Assembly: GCA_026193675.1 (NCBI GenBank)
Contig: JAPHSO010000024.1
Span: 1-35,645 of the forward strand
Direction: 5' to 3'
Origin: Gammaproteobacteria bacterium
GTDB lineage: Bacteria; Pseudomonadota; Gammaproteobacteria; Thiohalomonadales; Thiohalomonadaceae
DNA length: 35,645 nucleotides
The stretch's first letter is position 1, and every line of letters begins with the position of its first letter. The notes beneath the pieces are model-generated. The model was not told the DNA's origin and searched no databases. It was given only the letters and a program-made list of their open reading frames with translations. Both the position numbers and the translations under genes were made by a program. Shown here piece by piece: positions 1 through 8,126 of the stretch.

Positions 1-263
1 ATCAGTCCGACCAGATTACCCAGCACGATACCGTGTTTATGTCCCAGACCTGAACGGGGTAGAATCATTGCAGCGAGGTCCGAAGAGTCGATATGGATCG
101 CAATGCCGGTGGGTATTAGTTGAGTCTCTCCCGGGACAACGGTAATCGCCTGCTCCAGACATGCACGCAGGTCGAGCCCTGCGGAACCATCTGTTGCATA
201 TTCAGGTAGAGGAATTTCGTTGCCCAGTCTTGGATCGAGGATTTTAAGCTGTATCGGGTGCAT
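1..263 (-). CDS. dut: dUTP diphosphatase (dUTPase), 3' end cut by window edge
   Basis: This enzyme hydrolyses dUTP to dUMP and pyrophosphate, keeping uracil out of DNA and feeding dTMP synthesis. The visible 87 codons start MHPIQLKILDPRLG and carry dUTPase motif 1 (DGSAGLDLRA) and motif 2 (PRSGLGHKHG, with the conserved Arg-Ser). The later motifs, including the C-terminal phosphate-covering loop, lie beyond base 1. The ATG at 261-263 is 16 bases after the coaBC stop. The coaBC-dut order on one strand, with radC diverging from it, is the standard gammaproteobacterial arrangement. The family works as a cytosolic homotrimer. The identification is firm; only the truncation is a limit. Confidence 0.93.
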   Translation of the reverse strand, partial: MHPIQLKILDPRLGNEIPLPEYATDGSAGLDLRACLEQAITVVPGETQLIPTGIAIHIDSSDLAAMILPRSGLGHKHGIVLGNLVGL

Positions 264-279
264 ATCTAAATTCGGTTAT

Positions 280-1512
280 TTATTGTTTTGAGAACTGTTT
301 TATCACGAGGGCCATAAGCTGCTCGGCGATCTCACTTTTAGATGCAAGGTCGAGCTGGGTAGCTCCCTTGCGCCAGTAGACCGAGAGCCTATTGTGGTCA
401 TGATCAAAGCCGCTGTCTACATCTCCAACAAGATTAGCTGCAATCATGTCGATACCCTTCTGTTCCATCTTGCGCAGGGCATACTCTTCCAGCCTTTCTG
501 TCTCGGCAGCAAAACCGACAGTAAAGGGTGGACTGGGAAGTTGGGCGACACTTTTAAGGATGTCTGGGTTGGGCTCAAGTTTCAGGGTGAGTGATGAATC
601 GGAACGTTTCATCTTTTCTTCGGCCACATCTGCCAGGTGGTAATCGGCCACCGCAGCACAGGCGATAAAGATCTCACCGGGATCGACCATGACCGAGCTG
701 AGCATCTCCTGTGCCGTCTCCACAGGGATGAGATTGATCCCTGGCGGTTGTGCCATCGATACGGGACCGGAGACGAGGCGAACATCGGCCCCCAGCCGCC
801 TTGCTGCGGTGGCTAGAGCGTAACCCATCTTGCCGGAGCTACGGTTGGTGATGTAACGAACAGGGTCGATGGGTTCTCGAGTGGGGCCGGCAGTAATGGT
901 GACCTTTATGCCGCTCAATGGGCCTATCGCGAAGTGATCGTTTAGTGCCTTTAGTAGCTCTGATGGTTCAACCAGACGACCTGCCCCAACCTCACCACAG
1001 GCGAGCTCACCCGAAGCGGGGCCAACAATTGTTATGCCACGTTGTGTAAGCAGGGTAATGTTATCCTGAGTCGCATCGGATTCCCACATCTGGCTGTTCA
1101 TTGCAGGGGCGACCATTAATGGGGCTGATGATGCAAGCAGGGTGGTGCTCAGCAGGTCATCTGCCATACCTTGGGAAATTTTGGCAATGGTGTTGGCGGT
1201 TGCCGGTGCCACCAGAATGAGATCTGCCCATCGTGCCAGCTCAATGTGACTCATTTGACTGCCTGGAGTCTCGGTGGCGGCCTGCTCCAGCTCAAATAGA
1301 TCGGCGTAGACCGGATGTTCCGAGACGATTTGTAGTGTGAGAGGTGTGACAAACTGGCATGCAGAATGGGTCATGATGACGCGCACCTCAGCACCAGATT
1401 TAATTAGCTGACGCACCAGCTCCGGGATTTTGTAGGCGGCTATCCCGCCACTGACTGCAAGCAGGATTCGGCGGTTATTGAGATGGTTTACGGTTGTATG
1501 GTTTGAGCTCAT
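280..1512 (-). CDS. coaBC: Bifunctional phosphopantothenoylcysteine decarboxylase / phosphopantothenate-cysteine ligase
   Basis: This cytosolic protein catalyses two consecutive steps of coenzyme A synthesis: CoaB ligates cysteine to 4'-phosphopantothenate and CoaC decarboxylates the product to 4'-phosphopantetheine. Its 410 residues match full length. The N-terminal FMN-dependent CoaC half shows the flavoprotein start ILLAVSGGIAAYK, the active-site His in SHIELARWAD (about residue 89), the PAMNSQMW substrate clamp (136-143) and the conserved Cys in GELACGEVGAGRL (172). The CoaB half starts near residue 200 with ITAGPTREPIDPVR and RSSGKMG and includes the AAVADYHLADVAEEKMKR segment with its conserved Lys. 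No strong Shine-Dalgarno precedes the ATG. It is followed by dut 16 bases downstream, so the two are probably cotranscribed. Confidence 0.96.
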   Translation of the reverse strand: MSSNHTTVNHLNNRRILLAVSGGIAAYKIPELVRQLIKSGAEVRVIMTHSACQFVTPLTLQIVSEHPVYADLFELEQAATETPGSQMSHIELARWADLILVAPATANTIAKISQGMADDLLSTTLLASSAPLMVAPAMNSQMWESDATQDNITLLTQRGITIVGPASGELACGEVGAGRLVEPSELLKALNDHFAIGPLSGIKVTITAGPTREPIDPVRYITNRSSGKMGYALATAARRLGADVRLVSGPVSMAQPPGINLIPVETAQEMLSSVMVDPGEIFIACAAVADYHLADVAEEKMKRSDSSLTLKLEPNPDILKSVAQLPSPPFTVGFAAETERLEEYALRKMEQKGIDMIAANLVGDVDSGFDHDHNRLSVYWRKGATQLDLASKSEIAEQLMALVIKQFSKQ

Positions 1513-1661
1513 TGGGCCATTTTACCAGAGGTCGAATCCAAAGAGGGCTATCGGATATGTCATAGAATTTTCAGGGCTTTGAAGATGAGGTGGAATCGGT
1601 AACAATAGCGGTGTTGATGGAACAATCATATGGATAGACCGACATGGATAGGAGGTGACAG

Positions 1662-2336
1662 ATGGCAATAACCGATTGGCCTGCCGCAGAGCGGCCCCGT
1701 GAGAAGCTGTTGCAGAGAGGAGTGGCTGCGCTCTCCGATGCTGAGTTGCTGGCGATCTTTTTGCGCACGGGGGTGAAGGGGAAGAGTGCGGTCGAGCTGG
1801 CGCGGGATCTATTAACGGAGCACGGTAACCTACGTAGCCTGTTAGAGGCGTCGCATAGTGAGTTTTGTAATAGCAGGGGGCTGGGTGATGCAAAATATTG
1901 TCAGCTCCACGCCACCCTTGAGATGGCCCAACGCTATCTGGTTCACACGCTTCAACGCGGTGATATCTTTAGCTCCCCGGGAACAGTTGCAAGCTATCTT
2001 AAACAGCGTCTGCGTAGTGAGTCACGTGAGCTGTTTCACTGCCTGTTTCTCGATAATAAGAATCGTCTGATTGTCGATGAGACTCTGTTTCTGGGAACCA
2101 TCGATCAGAGTGTGGTTCACCCAAGAGAGGTGGTGAAGCGGGCGCTTGAGCTGAATGCATCGGCTGTCATCCTCTCACATAACCATCCATCTGGAGTGTG
2201 TGATCCCAGTGGTGCCGATATTGAGATTACTCGCAGGCTAAAGGAGGCGCTTGAGCTGGTGGAGATCCGATTGCTCGATCACCTGATTGTTGGTGATCAG
2301 GAGGTGCTCTCGCTAGCTGAAAGGGGTCACATTTAA
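1662..2336 (+). CDS. radC: RadC family JAB/MPN-domain protein
   Basis: RadC proteins were named for a DNA repair role that has not held up well in E. coli; related forms are linked to recombination in other bacteria. The 224-residue product has an N-terminal helix-hairpin-helix-like part (LSDAELLAIFLRTG, about 24-37). A C-terminal MPN+/JAMM domain follows, with its metal-binding signature SHNHPSG followed by a distal Asp (His173, His175, Asp186), suggesting a zinc hydrolase fold. The start is supported by a strong Shine-Dalgarno (AGGAGGTGA) just upstream. It diverges from coaBC-dut across 149 bases, as in E. coli. Here, however, it is followed by a convergent MSHA pilus block instead of rpmB-rpmG. 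Confidence 0.95.
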   Translation: MAITDWPAAERPREKLLQRGVAALSDAELLAIFLRTGVKGKSAVELARDLLTEHGNLRSLLEASHSEFCNSRGLGDAKYCQLHATLEMAQRYLVHTLQRGDIFSSPGTVASYLKQRLRSESRELFHCLFLDNKNRLIVDETLFLGTIDQSVVHPREVVKRALELNASAVILSHNHPSGVCDPSGADIEITRRLKEALELVEIRLLDHLIVGDQEVLSLAERGHI

Positions 2337-2376
2337 ACGAGTGCTAATTGAGCCAGTTTGATCAATGTCGCTTAGT

Positions 2377-3852
2377 TCAATTTTGTGTCGCGATCTTCTG
2401 GTTGAGTAGAGTGATCTGCTTTTTGACATAGCTATTAAGCTTCCTCGAAAGGGTGCCGCTATTTTGTGCCTGCTTGAATGCGGATAGTGCTTCACTCTCC
2501 TGGGCATTCTGCTCAAATGAGATCCCCAGACCCATCCACCAGGTACCATTAGTGGGGTTGAGTGTCAGTGCACGCTGATAGTGCTCAATACTCTTTTGGT
2601 AGCTCTTTTCGCGCTGATAGAGCGCGGCGGCAAAGGCGTAGAGATCTGCATTGACCACCCCCTGCTGAATGGAGTCTTCAATAATCGCAATGGCAATCGG
2701 CAGCTCACCCTGGGACATCCGAATCTGGGCAAGTTTTTGAACATAGATGGGATAGTTGGGAAAGAGTTTAATCCCCTGTTTGATATGTCCTTCCGCCTCA
2801 ACGGTACGGGCAGAGGCTATCAGTTTATCGATCAGAGACTGGCGGCTTGAATGATGCTCTGGTGCGAGTAAAACTGCCTTTTCCCATAGCACTAGCGCCT
2901 GGGCACTTTTGTGTTCCCGCTCCAGTCGATTGGCCTCAAGGTAATACTCTTCGGCCTGTTGGAATGCACTCAGTGGAATGATCCGTTTACTGATCGAATC
3001 GAGCCTGTCATCACCGACAGCCGGTTCGATGTTCCGATCATTTTCCGGGCTGTTTTCAGGTAGTTCAGCCTGTTTAACCGCTTCGGAAGTGGGTGGTGAA
3101 CTCACCATAAACTCTTTGGCGTTTGAGGCACCACCATCAGGATTGAGTACGGTCAGGTGCCAGCGCTCCTCACGGGTACCGGTGGTCAAAGTGATATTGA
3201 GCTCTGATGGAGAGATGTAGTTGATGCGATAGCCTTTGAGGGTGACACACTTTGCCGGCCAACAGATGAGTACCTCACTATCGGGATGGAAATTTTTTCC
3301 CAAAATGGTCAGTGTCTGTTTCTGCCAGCTCCCCTTAAGTTCTGAAGGGACAAGTCTATTGATCGAGACGGTCGGCAGGTTGGCTTGTTGATCTGCCTGA
3401 GTCGCTCTATTAGATTTAGTGGGTGTGGGTTCAACGCTCTGACGAGGTTGTGGGGCGATAATGACCGGTTTTATCGGGTTGGCTCGAACCACTTTTTTAG
3501 GTTGGACCACGACCCCTGACGGTTCAGATTGCTCTGATGGCTCTTCTGCTGGGCGGCTATCACCTGCATTGCTCTGTTCAATAAGAGCAGCGATGGTGCT
3601 GGGCTCGGCCTGTTTTGTAGTTTGTGGTAGATACTCCTCAACCTGCTGACGGCTGGCGATATCCGCACGGGTGAGCCAGAGTAGATAGATCACGGCGACA
3701 AGGAGAGTGATGGATATCAGGGTGAGCAGAATGAGCGGGAGTCGACCACCACGTGGAGAGACTCTATTGCGAGAGATGATGCCATCTTGCCCTTTGATCG
3801 CACTCTCTTTGCGCTCTTCGAGGTCTTTTAACATCTGGTTAATGATGCTCAT
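2377..3852 (-). CDS. mshN: MSHA biogenesis protein MshN-like: membrane anchor, TIG-like domain, TPR repeats
   Basis: This is the last gene of the pilus block. The 491-residue product begins MSIINQMLKDLEERK, the characteristic MshN start. One transmembrane helix follows at about 38-62. Next come a Pro/Glu/Gln-rich linker (about 75-158), a beta-rich segment (about 161-251) and a C-terminal TPR superhelix (about 297-460; for example the SIEHYQRALTLNPTNGTWW repeat). The beta-rich segment looks like an IPT/TIG immunoglobulin-like fold: LTILGKNFHPDSEVLI, then a turn, then LTVLNPDGGASN. The protein is probably anchored in the inner membrane with TPRs in the periplasm, where MshN may act with the MshL secretin. 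It starts 35 bases after mshM. TPR-only MshN proteins are the usual form, so the TIG-like insert is notable. Confidence 0.83.
   Translation of the reverse strand: MSIINQMLKDLEERKESAIKGQDGIISRNRVSPRGGRLPLILLTLISITLLVAVIYLLWLTRADIASRQQVEEYLPQTTKQAEPSTIAALIEQSNAGDSRPAEEPSEQSEPSGVVVQPKKVVRANPIKPVIIAPQPRQSVEPTPTKSNRATQADQQANLPTVSINRLVPSELKGSWQKQTLTILGKNFHPDSEVLICWPAKCVTLKGYRINYISPSELNITLTTGTREERWHLTVLNPDGGASNAKEFMVSSPPTSEAVKQAELPENSPENDRNIEPAVGDDRLDSISKRIIPLSAFQQAEEYYLEANRLEREHKSAQALVLWEKAVLLAPEHHSSRQSLIDKLIASARTVEAEGHIKQGIKLFPNYPIYVQKLAQIRMSQGELPIAIAIIEDSIQQGVVNADLYAFAAALYQREKSYQKSIEHYQRALTLNPTNGTWWMGLGISFEQNAQESEALSAFKQAQNSGTLSRKLNSYVKKQITLLNQKIATQN
3100..3372 (-). other. IPT/TIG-like domain encoded inside mshN
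   Basis: Residues about 161-251 of MshN have the TIG pattern: an entry strand ending in VPSELKG, the signature LTILGKNFHPDSEVLI (compare the family form x-I-x-G-x-x-F-x-x-x-x-x-V), a middle strand ISPSELNITL, and the closing LTVLNPDGGASNAKEF (family form v-x-V-x-N-P-D-G-x-x-S). Two cysteines (about 197 and 202) flank a short hairpin and could form a disulfide if the domain is periplasmic. The assignment rests on pattern recognition only. Confidence 0.65.
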
Positions 3853-3887
3853 CTGCTCAATATCTCCTCGGCGGATTCATTGTGGGC

Positions 3888-4727
3888 TTAAAAGTGCCAG
3901 AAGCGGGGTTTAAAAGCGCCTTCGGTGTCTCGGATTGCTGCTCTGACCTGTTGAGGGGTGATAACCATCGTTCCCTGACCAAAGCCGAGAATGAGTGATT
4001 TATGGGCCAGTATGTTGACCAGTCGGGGGTAGCCGCGGCTTCCTCTCTGCAGCAGTTTGAGAGCCTTGGGATGAAACTGAATTGCGCCACTTGAACCGGC
4101 CGTCAACAGACGGTGGCTGATATAGGCGGCAATGCCATGCTGATCGAGAGGCTGTAGTCGATAGGAGAAGGTGATGCGCTGTTTGAGCTGACGGATCGAG
4201 TTGTGAGCCAGTTTCTCATCCAGTTCAGGTTGACCAAACAGTACCACCTGCAGCAGCTTTTTCTTTTCGCTCTCAAGGTTGGTCAGCAGACGCATGGTCT
4301 CCAGTGTCTCCAGCGGCATCGATTGTGCCTCATCGATACAGAGTAAAACCTGCTTTTTCTGTTCTCCCATACTCTTTTTGATCAGTGCATGGGTGATCTC
4401 TTTCATAATCTGATGCTGATCAGTGGTCGCCTTGGTATCGATACCAAGCTCATCGGCAACAGCTCGAATCAGGGATTCAGGGCTGAGCATCGGATTGGGA
4501 ATGTAGGTGGTGTGAAACCGGTTATCGAGTTCGTTGAGTAGCTTTCTGCAGAGTAGGGTTTTTCCGGTTCCGATCTCGCCAGTCACCTTGATAAAACCCT
4601 CTCCCGCGTTGAGTGCGATGGTGAGGGTATTGAGGGCATCTCGGTAGTGCCCATAGGCGAGAAAATATTGTGTATCGGGAGTCAGCGAAAAGGGGAGCTC
4701 CCTTAGGCCGTAAAATTCGAGGTACAT
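3888..4727 (-). CDS. mshM: MSHA biogenesis ATPase MshM (ExeA/GspA-type AAA)
   Basis: This 279-residue protein is a single AAA ATPase module of the ExeA/GspA family, found next to secretins and thought to help secretin assembly. It begins MYLEFYGLRELPFSLTPD, the family's typical opening. It has Walker A GEIGTGKT (50-57), Walker B LLCIDEAQ (about 128-135) and an arginine-finger region near GSRGYPRLVN. The C-terminal peptidoglycan-binding extension and membrane anchor seen in ExeA are absent, so this is a soluble cytosolic form, as usual for MshM. It lies between mshL (21 bases upstream) and mshN (35 bases downstream). Confidence 0.92.
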   Translation of the reverse strand: MYLEFYGLRELPFSLTPDTQYFLAYGHYRDALNTLTIALNAGEGFIKVTGEIGTGKTLLCRKLLNELDNRFHTTYIPNPMLSPESLIRAVADELGIDTKATTDQHQIMKEITHALIKKSMGEQKKQVLLCIDEAQSMPLETLETMRLLTNLESEKKKLLQVVLFGQPELDEKLAHNSIRQLKQRITFSYRLQPLDQHGIAAYISHRLLTAGSSGAIQFHPKALKLLQRGSRGYPRLVNILAHKSLILGFGQGTMVITPQQVRAAIRDTEGAFKPRFWHF

Positions 4728-4748
4728 ATTGTCAAGTTGACCAGAGCA

Positions 4749-6356
4749 TTACATATCACGCACGGCATTGGCGCCCTTTCTCAGCTGCTGCTGCCACTGA
4801 TCTCCAGCTTTATCGATTACGATCGGCTTGAGCAGGATAATGAGTTCACTTTTTACGCGACTCTTTTCAGTGTTGGAGAAAAGCCCTCCAAGCAGAGGGA
4901 TGTCTCCCAGCCCAGGAACAGATCCACCATTGTCGAGCGTCTTGGTCTGCATTAGACCACCGATAACGACGATCTGACCATTCTTAGCGCGAATAATACT
5001 GTCGGTTTCACGCACATTGCTGACCGCCAGCGGGACGGTATAGGAGCCGATGTTTTTGTTCTCTTCAGTGACGGTGCTCACCGATGGATGGACATGCAGC
5101 ACGATGGTGCCGTCATCATCAATCTGAGGGGTGACATCAAGGGCGACACCAGAGAAGAAGGAGTCGAGTTCAAAGGTTGGAATGGAGGTTGTGGATGTCG
5201 CTGTGGAGGTTGTACCCTGGGTAATGCTGGTCACAAAGAACTCATCAGAGCCAACCTTAATCACCGCCTTTTGGTTGTTAATGGTTGAAACGCGTGGGCT
5301 CGATAACACCTGGACATCGCCCTGAGTTCCAAGAAGATTGATGAAGGTGCTGAAGTTGGAGTTGGCCAAACCTAGATTAAAATTACCGGATACACCGCCT
5401 GATACTGATGAAGCGACAGAGCCCGATGCAACGGTCTGGCTTCCGGTAATTGGTGAGCCACCACCGCCCAGAGCGAGGGTGAGACTGGAGCCACTTGAGC
5501 GCTGAATCTCAGCCCAGTTGATCCCCGCCTGGAAGCCGCTGCTTAGTTCAACCTCAAGAATTCGCGCCTCAATAATCACCTGACGCTGCAGGATCTCCTG
5601 ACTCTGATCGAGGAACTCCTCGACTAGACGTAATTTGCTGGGGCGGGCACGAACCATCACAATTCCGGTCAGTGGATTGATACTCAGTAGTGCATCTTTT
5701 TCGTTGCCAATAATAATCTGAAGAGACTTCTCAAGCTCAGTCCAGAAGTTGGTACTCGATTCGGTCGAGATGGAGCTGTTGCCACCACTGGCACCGCCAG
5801 TGTTATCGGTATTGCTGCCGCCAGAGGTTGTGGTTGATGAACCGGTTCGGGTCAGCGAGAGATAGTCAACCTGGAAGATTCTGGTCTGAATCTGGTTGGG
5901 GAAGACCTCAATAACACGCCCCTTGATGCGATAGTCATAGCCGTGAATATTTCGTACGGTCTGTAACACTTCAGCGACTGTGGTCTCCTTCATCTCCAGT
6001 GAGATGTAACCGCCCACCTCGGGATGAACAACCATGTCATAGGGGGTATCTTCTACCAGACTTAAAAAGAAGTCGCGTGCCCGCAGACGACGCGCCTTGA
6101 TGTCAAAGCGGCGCTCCATATCAACGGATTGGTGTTGGTTATCGGAACCCGATCCTGAGGCAAGAAGCTCAGCCTCGATCTCGGCAGGTGGGCGAGATGA
6201 ATCTGAGCTGATTCCCTCCTCAACGGCCTGCAGCATGGCGGCGTGAATATCATCTTTTTCTTTGGAGAGATGTTGACTACAACCTCCGATAGAGAGTGCG
6301 GCCGTAAGCAAAAGCGCCTTGATGAAGAGTGGTGGCATGATCTGTTCTCTATTCAT
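4749..6356 (-). CDS. mshL: MSHA pilus secretin MshL
   Basis: MshL is the outer-membrane ring through which the MSHA-type pilus passes. The 535-residue product has a lipoprotein-like signal (hydrophobic 10-24, lipobox SIGGC with Cys26). A short N-domain (about 75-130, secretin/TonB-type) and a second N-domain interrupted by a Ser/Gly/Thr-rich low-complexity loop (about 175-205) follow. The C-terminal secretin channel has VLSSPRVSTINNQKA and the closing SVPGLGDIPLLGGLFSN, the secretin signature. The protein has full family length. It is preceded by mshK (12 bases) and followed by mshM (21 bases). The flexible loop inside the N-domain is common in pilus secretins. Confidence 0.93.
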   Translation of the reverse strand: MNREQIMPPLFIKALLLTAALSIGGCSQHLSKEKDDIHAAMLQAVEEGISSDSSRPPAEIEAELLASGSGSDNQHQSVDMERRFDIKARRLRARDFFLSLVEDTPYDMVVHPEVGGYISLEMKETTVAEVLQTVRNIHGYDYRIKGRVIEVFPNQIQTRIFQVDYLSLTRTGSSTTTSGGSNTDNTGGASGGNSSISTESSTNFWTELEKSLQIIIGNEKDALLSINPLTGIVMVRARPSKLRLVEEFLDQSQEILQRQVIIEARILEVELSSGFQAGINWAEIQRSSGSSLTLALGGGGSPITGSQTVASGSVASSVSGGVSGNFNLGLANSNFSTFINLLGTQGDVQVLSSPRVSTINNQKAVIKVGSDEFFVTSITQGTTSTATSTTSIPTFELDSFFSGVALDVTPQIDDDGTIVLHVHPSVSTVTEENKNIGSYTVPLAVSNVRETDSIIRAKNGQIVVIGGLMQTKTLDNGGSVPGLGDIPLLGGLFSNTEKSRVKSELIILLKPIVIDKAGDQWQQQLRKGANAVRDM

Positions 6357-6368
6357 GGTGATAATCTA

Positions 6369-6719
6369 CTATCTTTTTATCTTTCGAGGTAGAAACTTCA
6401 ATTTAATCAGCTCTCCACCCCTGCGTAGTCTGACCTGATTGTGCTCAATCGCAATCACTTGAGCGCCTCTAATTTTGTCGCCGACTTTAACCAGCTTGCC
6501 GCTGATATTGGCACTGCGTTCATCCTCGCCAATCTGTATCGACTGGATCCACAGGCTAATCTGAGGGGAGGATTTAGTCGCGGCCTTAGCGCCACTGCCG
6601 GTGTTAGTGCTTTTCACTATTGACTGATCATCAGGGCGCATCGGATCGACCTGTTCTGCAGCATCAGCGCTGAATGGAATGGCCAGTAACATGCAAAGGA
6701 ATGTGAGATGCTTAGACAC
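6369..6719 (-). CDS. mshK: MSHA biogenesis protein MshK-like small periplasmic protein
   Basis: This 116-residue secreted or membrane-linked protein has a signal peptide of about 20 residues ending at ADA, then the DPMRP motif shared by MshK and GspC/PilP-like pilus proteins. The C-terminal part (SGKLVKVGDKIRGAQVIAI, then the basic LRRGGELIKLKFLPRK) forms the small beta domain that in PilP/GspC relatives contacts the secretin. The start codon region overlaps the end of mshJ by 8 bases, which suggests translational coupling. Sequence conservation in this family is low. The assignment rests on the motif, the size and the position between mshJ and mshL. Confidence 0.82.
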   Translation of the reverse strand: MSKHLTFLCMLLAIPFSADAAEQVDPMRPDDQSIVKSTNTGSGAKAATKSSPQISLWIQSIQIGEDERSANISGKLVKVGDKIRGAQVIAIEHNQVRLRRGGELIKLKFLPRKIKR

Positions 6720-7404
6720 CGATTAATCCCTCATCAAGGCTAATAGTATGGATCACCAAAGAGATGCCAACGGTTGGATACTCGAGTGTGGTCATATCGA
6801 TCTCATCCCAGCGGAAACTCCATTGCAGCGACTCTAACTCTTTCAAATAGGCGAGTGTGTCGAGATAGCTTCCCTCAAAGCGAAGTTTAAAGCTGTGTCG
6901 ATAGATGCTTTGGGTTGGCGCCCCCTCTATGATAGCTGTTGTCTCCTCGCCCTCAGTCGCAACCTGTTGCAGCAGAGGCTCTGCGGGCAGGCTATCGATT
7001 GAAATAAATCTGAGACTCTTTTGACGCTGTAGCAGATTCTCCAGAGCCAGTGCCATCTTCTCTGGTGGAATAAGTCCCGCAACGGCCTCTTCAATCTGAT
7101 CACTTGACTCTTTTATCTCAAGATCGAGCTGGGCTAACTGCTGTCGTTCGGATTGATTGGGATCAGAGCGATAGCGATTAATGATACTGAGCGCCTGCCC
7201 CTCTAGCCGGCTGTTCTCGGCCTGAATGGACTGAATCTGATCCAGCAAACTTTTCTGTTTTAGCTCTAATGGGCTGAGCAGCAGATAGTCGACAGCGGTG
7301 AACAGGGAAAATGAGATTGCCAAAAAGAGTATCGCACGTTCACGCAGAGAGAGAGCATCTATCTTCTCCTGTAACTGAGCAATGAGCTGCTTCAATTTTT
7401 CCAT
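6712..7404 (-). CDS. mshJ: MSHA biogenesis protein MshJ (PilO-like)
   Basis: This 230-residue bitopic inner-membrane protein has a short cytoplasmic N-terminus rich in charged helix (MEKLKQLIAQLQEKIDALS). One transmembrane helix (about 24-42) follows, then a coiled-coil stretch (about 45-105, heptad-like Leu/Ile with Glu/Gln) and a C-terminal ferredoxin-like domain typical of PilO/GspM proteins. In type IV pilus systems PilO pairs with PilN to link the cytoplasmic PilM ring to the secretin. It begins only 2 bases after the PilN-like gene and overlaps mshK by 8 bases, so it is surely in the same operon. Confidence 0.87.
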   Translation of the reverse strand: MEKLKQLIAQLQEKIDALSLRERAILFLAISFSLFTAVDYLLLSPLELKQKSLLDQIQSIQAENSRLEGQALSIINRYRSDPNQSERQQLAQLDLEIKESSDQIEEAVAGLIPPEKMALALENLLQRQKSLRFISIDSLPAEPLLQQVATEGEETTAIIEGAPTQSIYRHSFKLRFEGSYLDTLAYLKELESLQWSFRWDEIDMTTLEYPTVGISLVIHTISLDEGLIGV

Positions 7405-7406
7405 GA

Positions 7407-8126
7407 TTAGCGCATCCTCTCCTCAAGAATCTGCTCGGGACTCTTCACATCCCATTTCTGAGTTCCCAGCCGACGACCGCCTGCGCTGGCTGGAATGGTT
7501 CCATTCTCTGACCCCGGTTTCAGTGCCGTCTCCAGAGTAAAGTTGATCAGATCACTTTGGGCAGCCATCTTATCGGTAGCGGGGCGCTCAATTGAGAGAC
7601 GGTGGAATGAGGTCCCCTCAAAAATATCTTCATTGCTCAGTTTTTGAATATAGTAGGGAACCCGTTCAGAGAGCGTGGTTGAGCCGCGGAGTCTAATCTC
7701 GCCACCGCCACGCAGGATAGTGATCTGATTGAGCCACAGATCGGCAACATCCTGTCGAGAAAGTCCCGCCAGGTGTTCTGAAAAGCCACCCTCTATCCCA
7801 TTGATTTGAGAGGCGAGCGTGGTTGTGATCTCGTTCAGGAAGGCCAGGCGCTGTTTGGCATTGGCGATCTTGACCGCGAGCTGAGGATCGCGACTCTTTT
7901 GCGGGTACTGAGCTGAGAGCTGGTTTATCCGGTTGTTGTTTTCGTCACGTTGTTTGATGGTTTGTGTGAGTTGGCTCTGCAGCGACTCACCCTGCCATAG
8001 GGTAAAAGCAAACAGAACAGCTAGCCCAATCAGAACCAGCAGGTTTCCAATGAGCAGTGTTTTGGCTGAGAAGATCTTACGCTCTTTACGGAAGATCGGT
8101 TGATAGAGATTGATCTGCTGCATCAT
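7407..8126 (-). CDS. PilN-domain pilus alignment protein (MshI2 type)
   Basis: This 239-residue protein has the PilN layout. An N-terminal cytoplasmic peptide INLYQPIFRKE corresponds to the INLLPWR-type motif with which PilN binds PilM. One transmembrane helix (about 24-45), a coiled coil (about 48-100) and a periplasmic alpha/beta domain (about 120-200) follow. The last 30 residues are polar and probably disordered. Its ATG overlaps the mshI stop by 4 bases, and mshJ starts 2 bases after its end. It should bridge MshI (PilM-like) to MshJ (PilO-like). Some genomes call this gene mshI2; I leave the symbol open. Confidence 0.83.
   Translation of the reverse strand: MMQQINLYQPIFRKERKIFSAKTLLIGNLLVLIGLAVLFAFTLWQGESLQSQLTQTIKQRDENNNRINQLSAQYPQKSRDPQLAVKIANAKQRLAFLNEITTTLASQINGIEGGFSEHLAGLSRQDVADLWLNQITILRGGGEIRLRGSTTLSERVPYYIQKLSNEDIFEGTSFHRLSIERPATDKMAAQSDLINFTLETALKPGSENGTIPASAGGRRLGTQKWDVKSPEQILEERMR

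Noticed and set aside
1522..1893. Open frame of 123 codons across the coaBC/radC gap on the minus strand
   Set aside because: It overlaps the radC 5' half, is Pro/His/Ser-rich, and has no recognisable domain or start signal.
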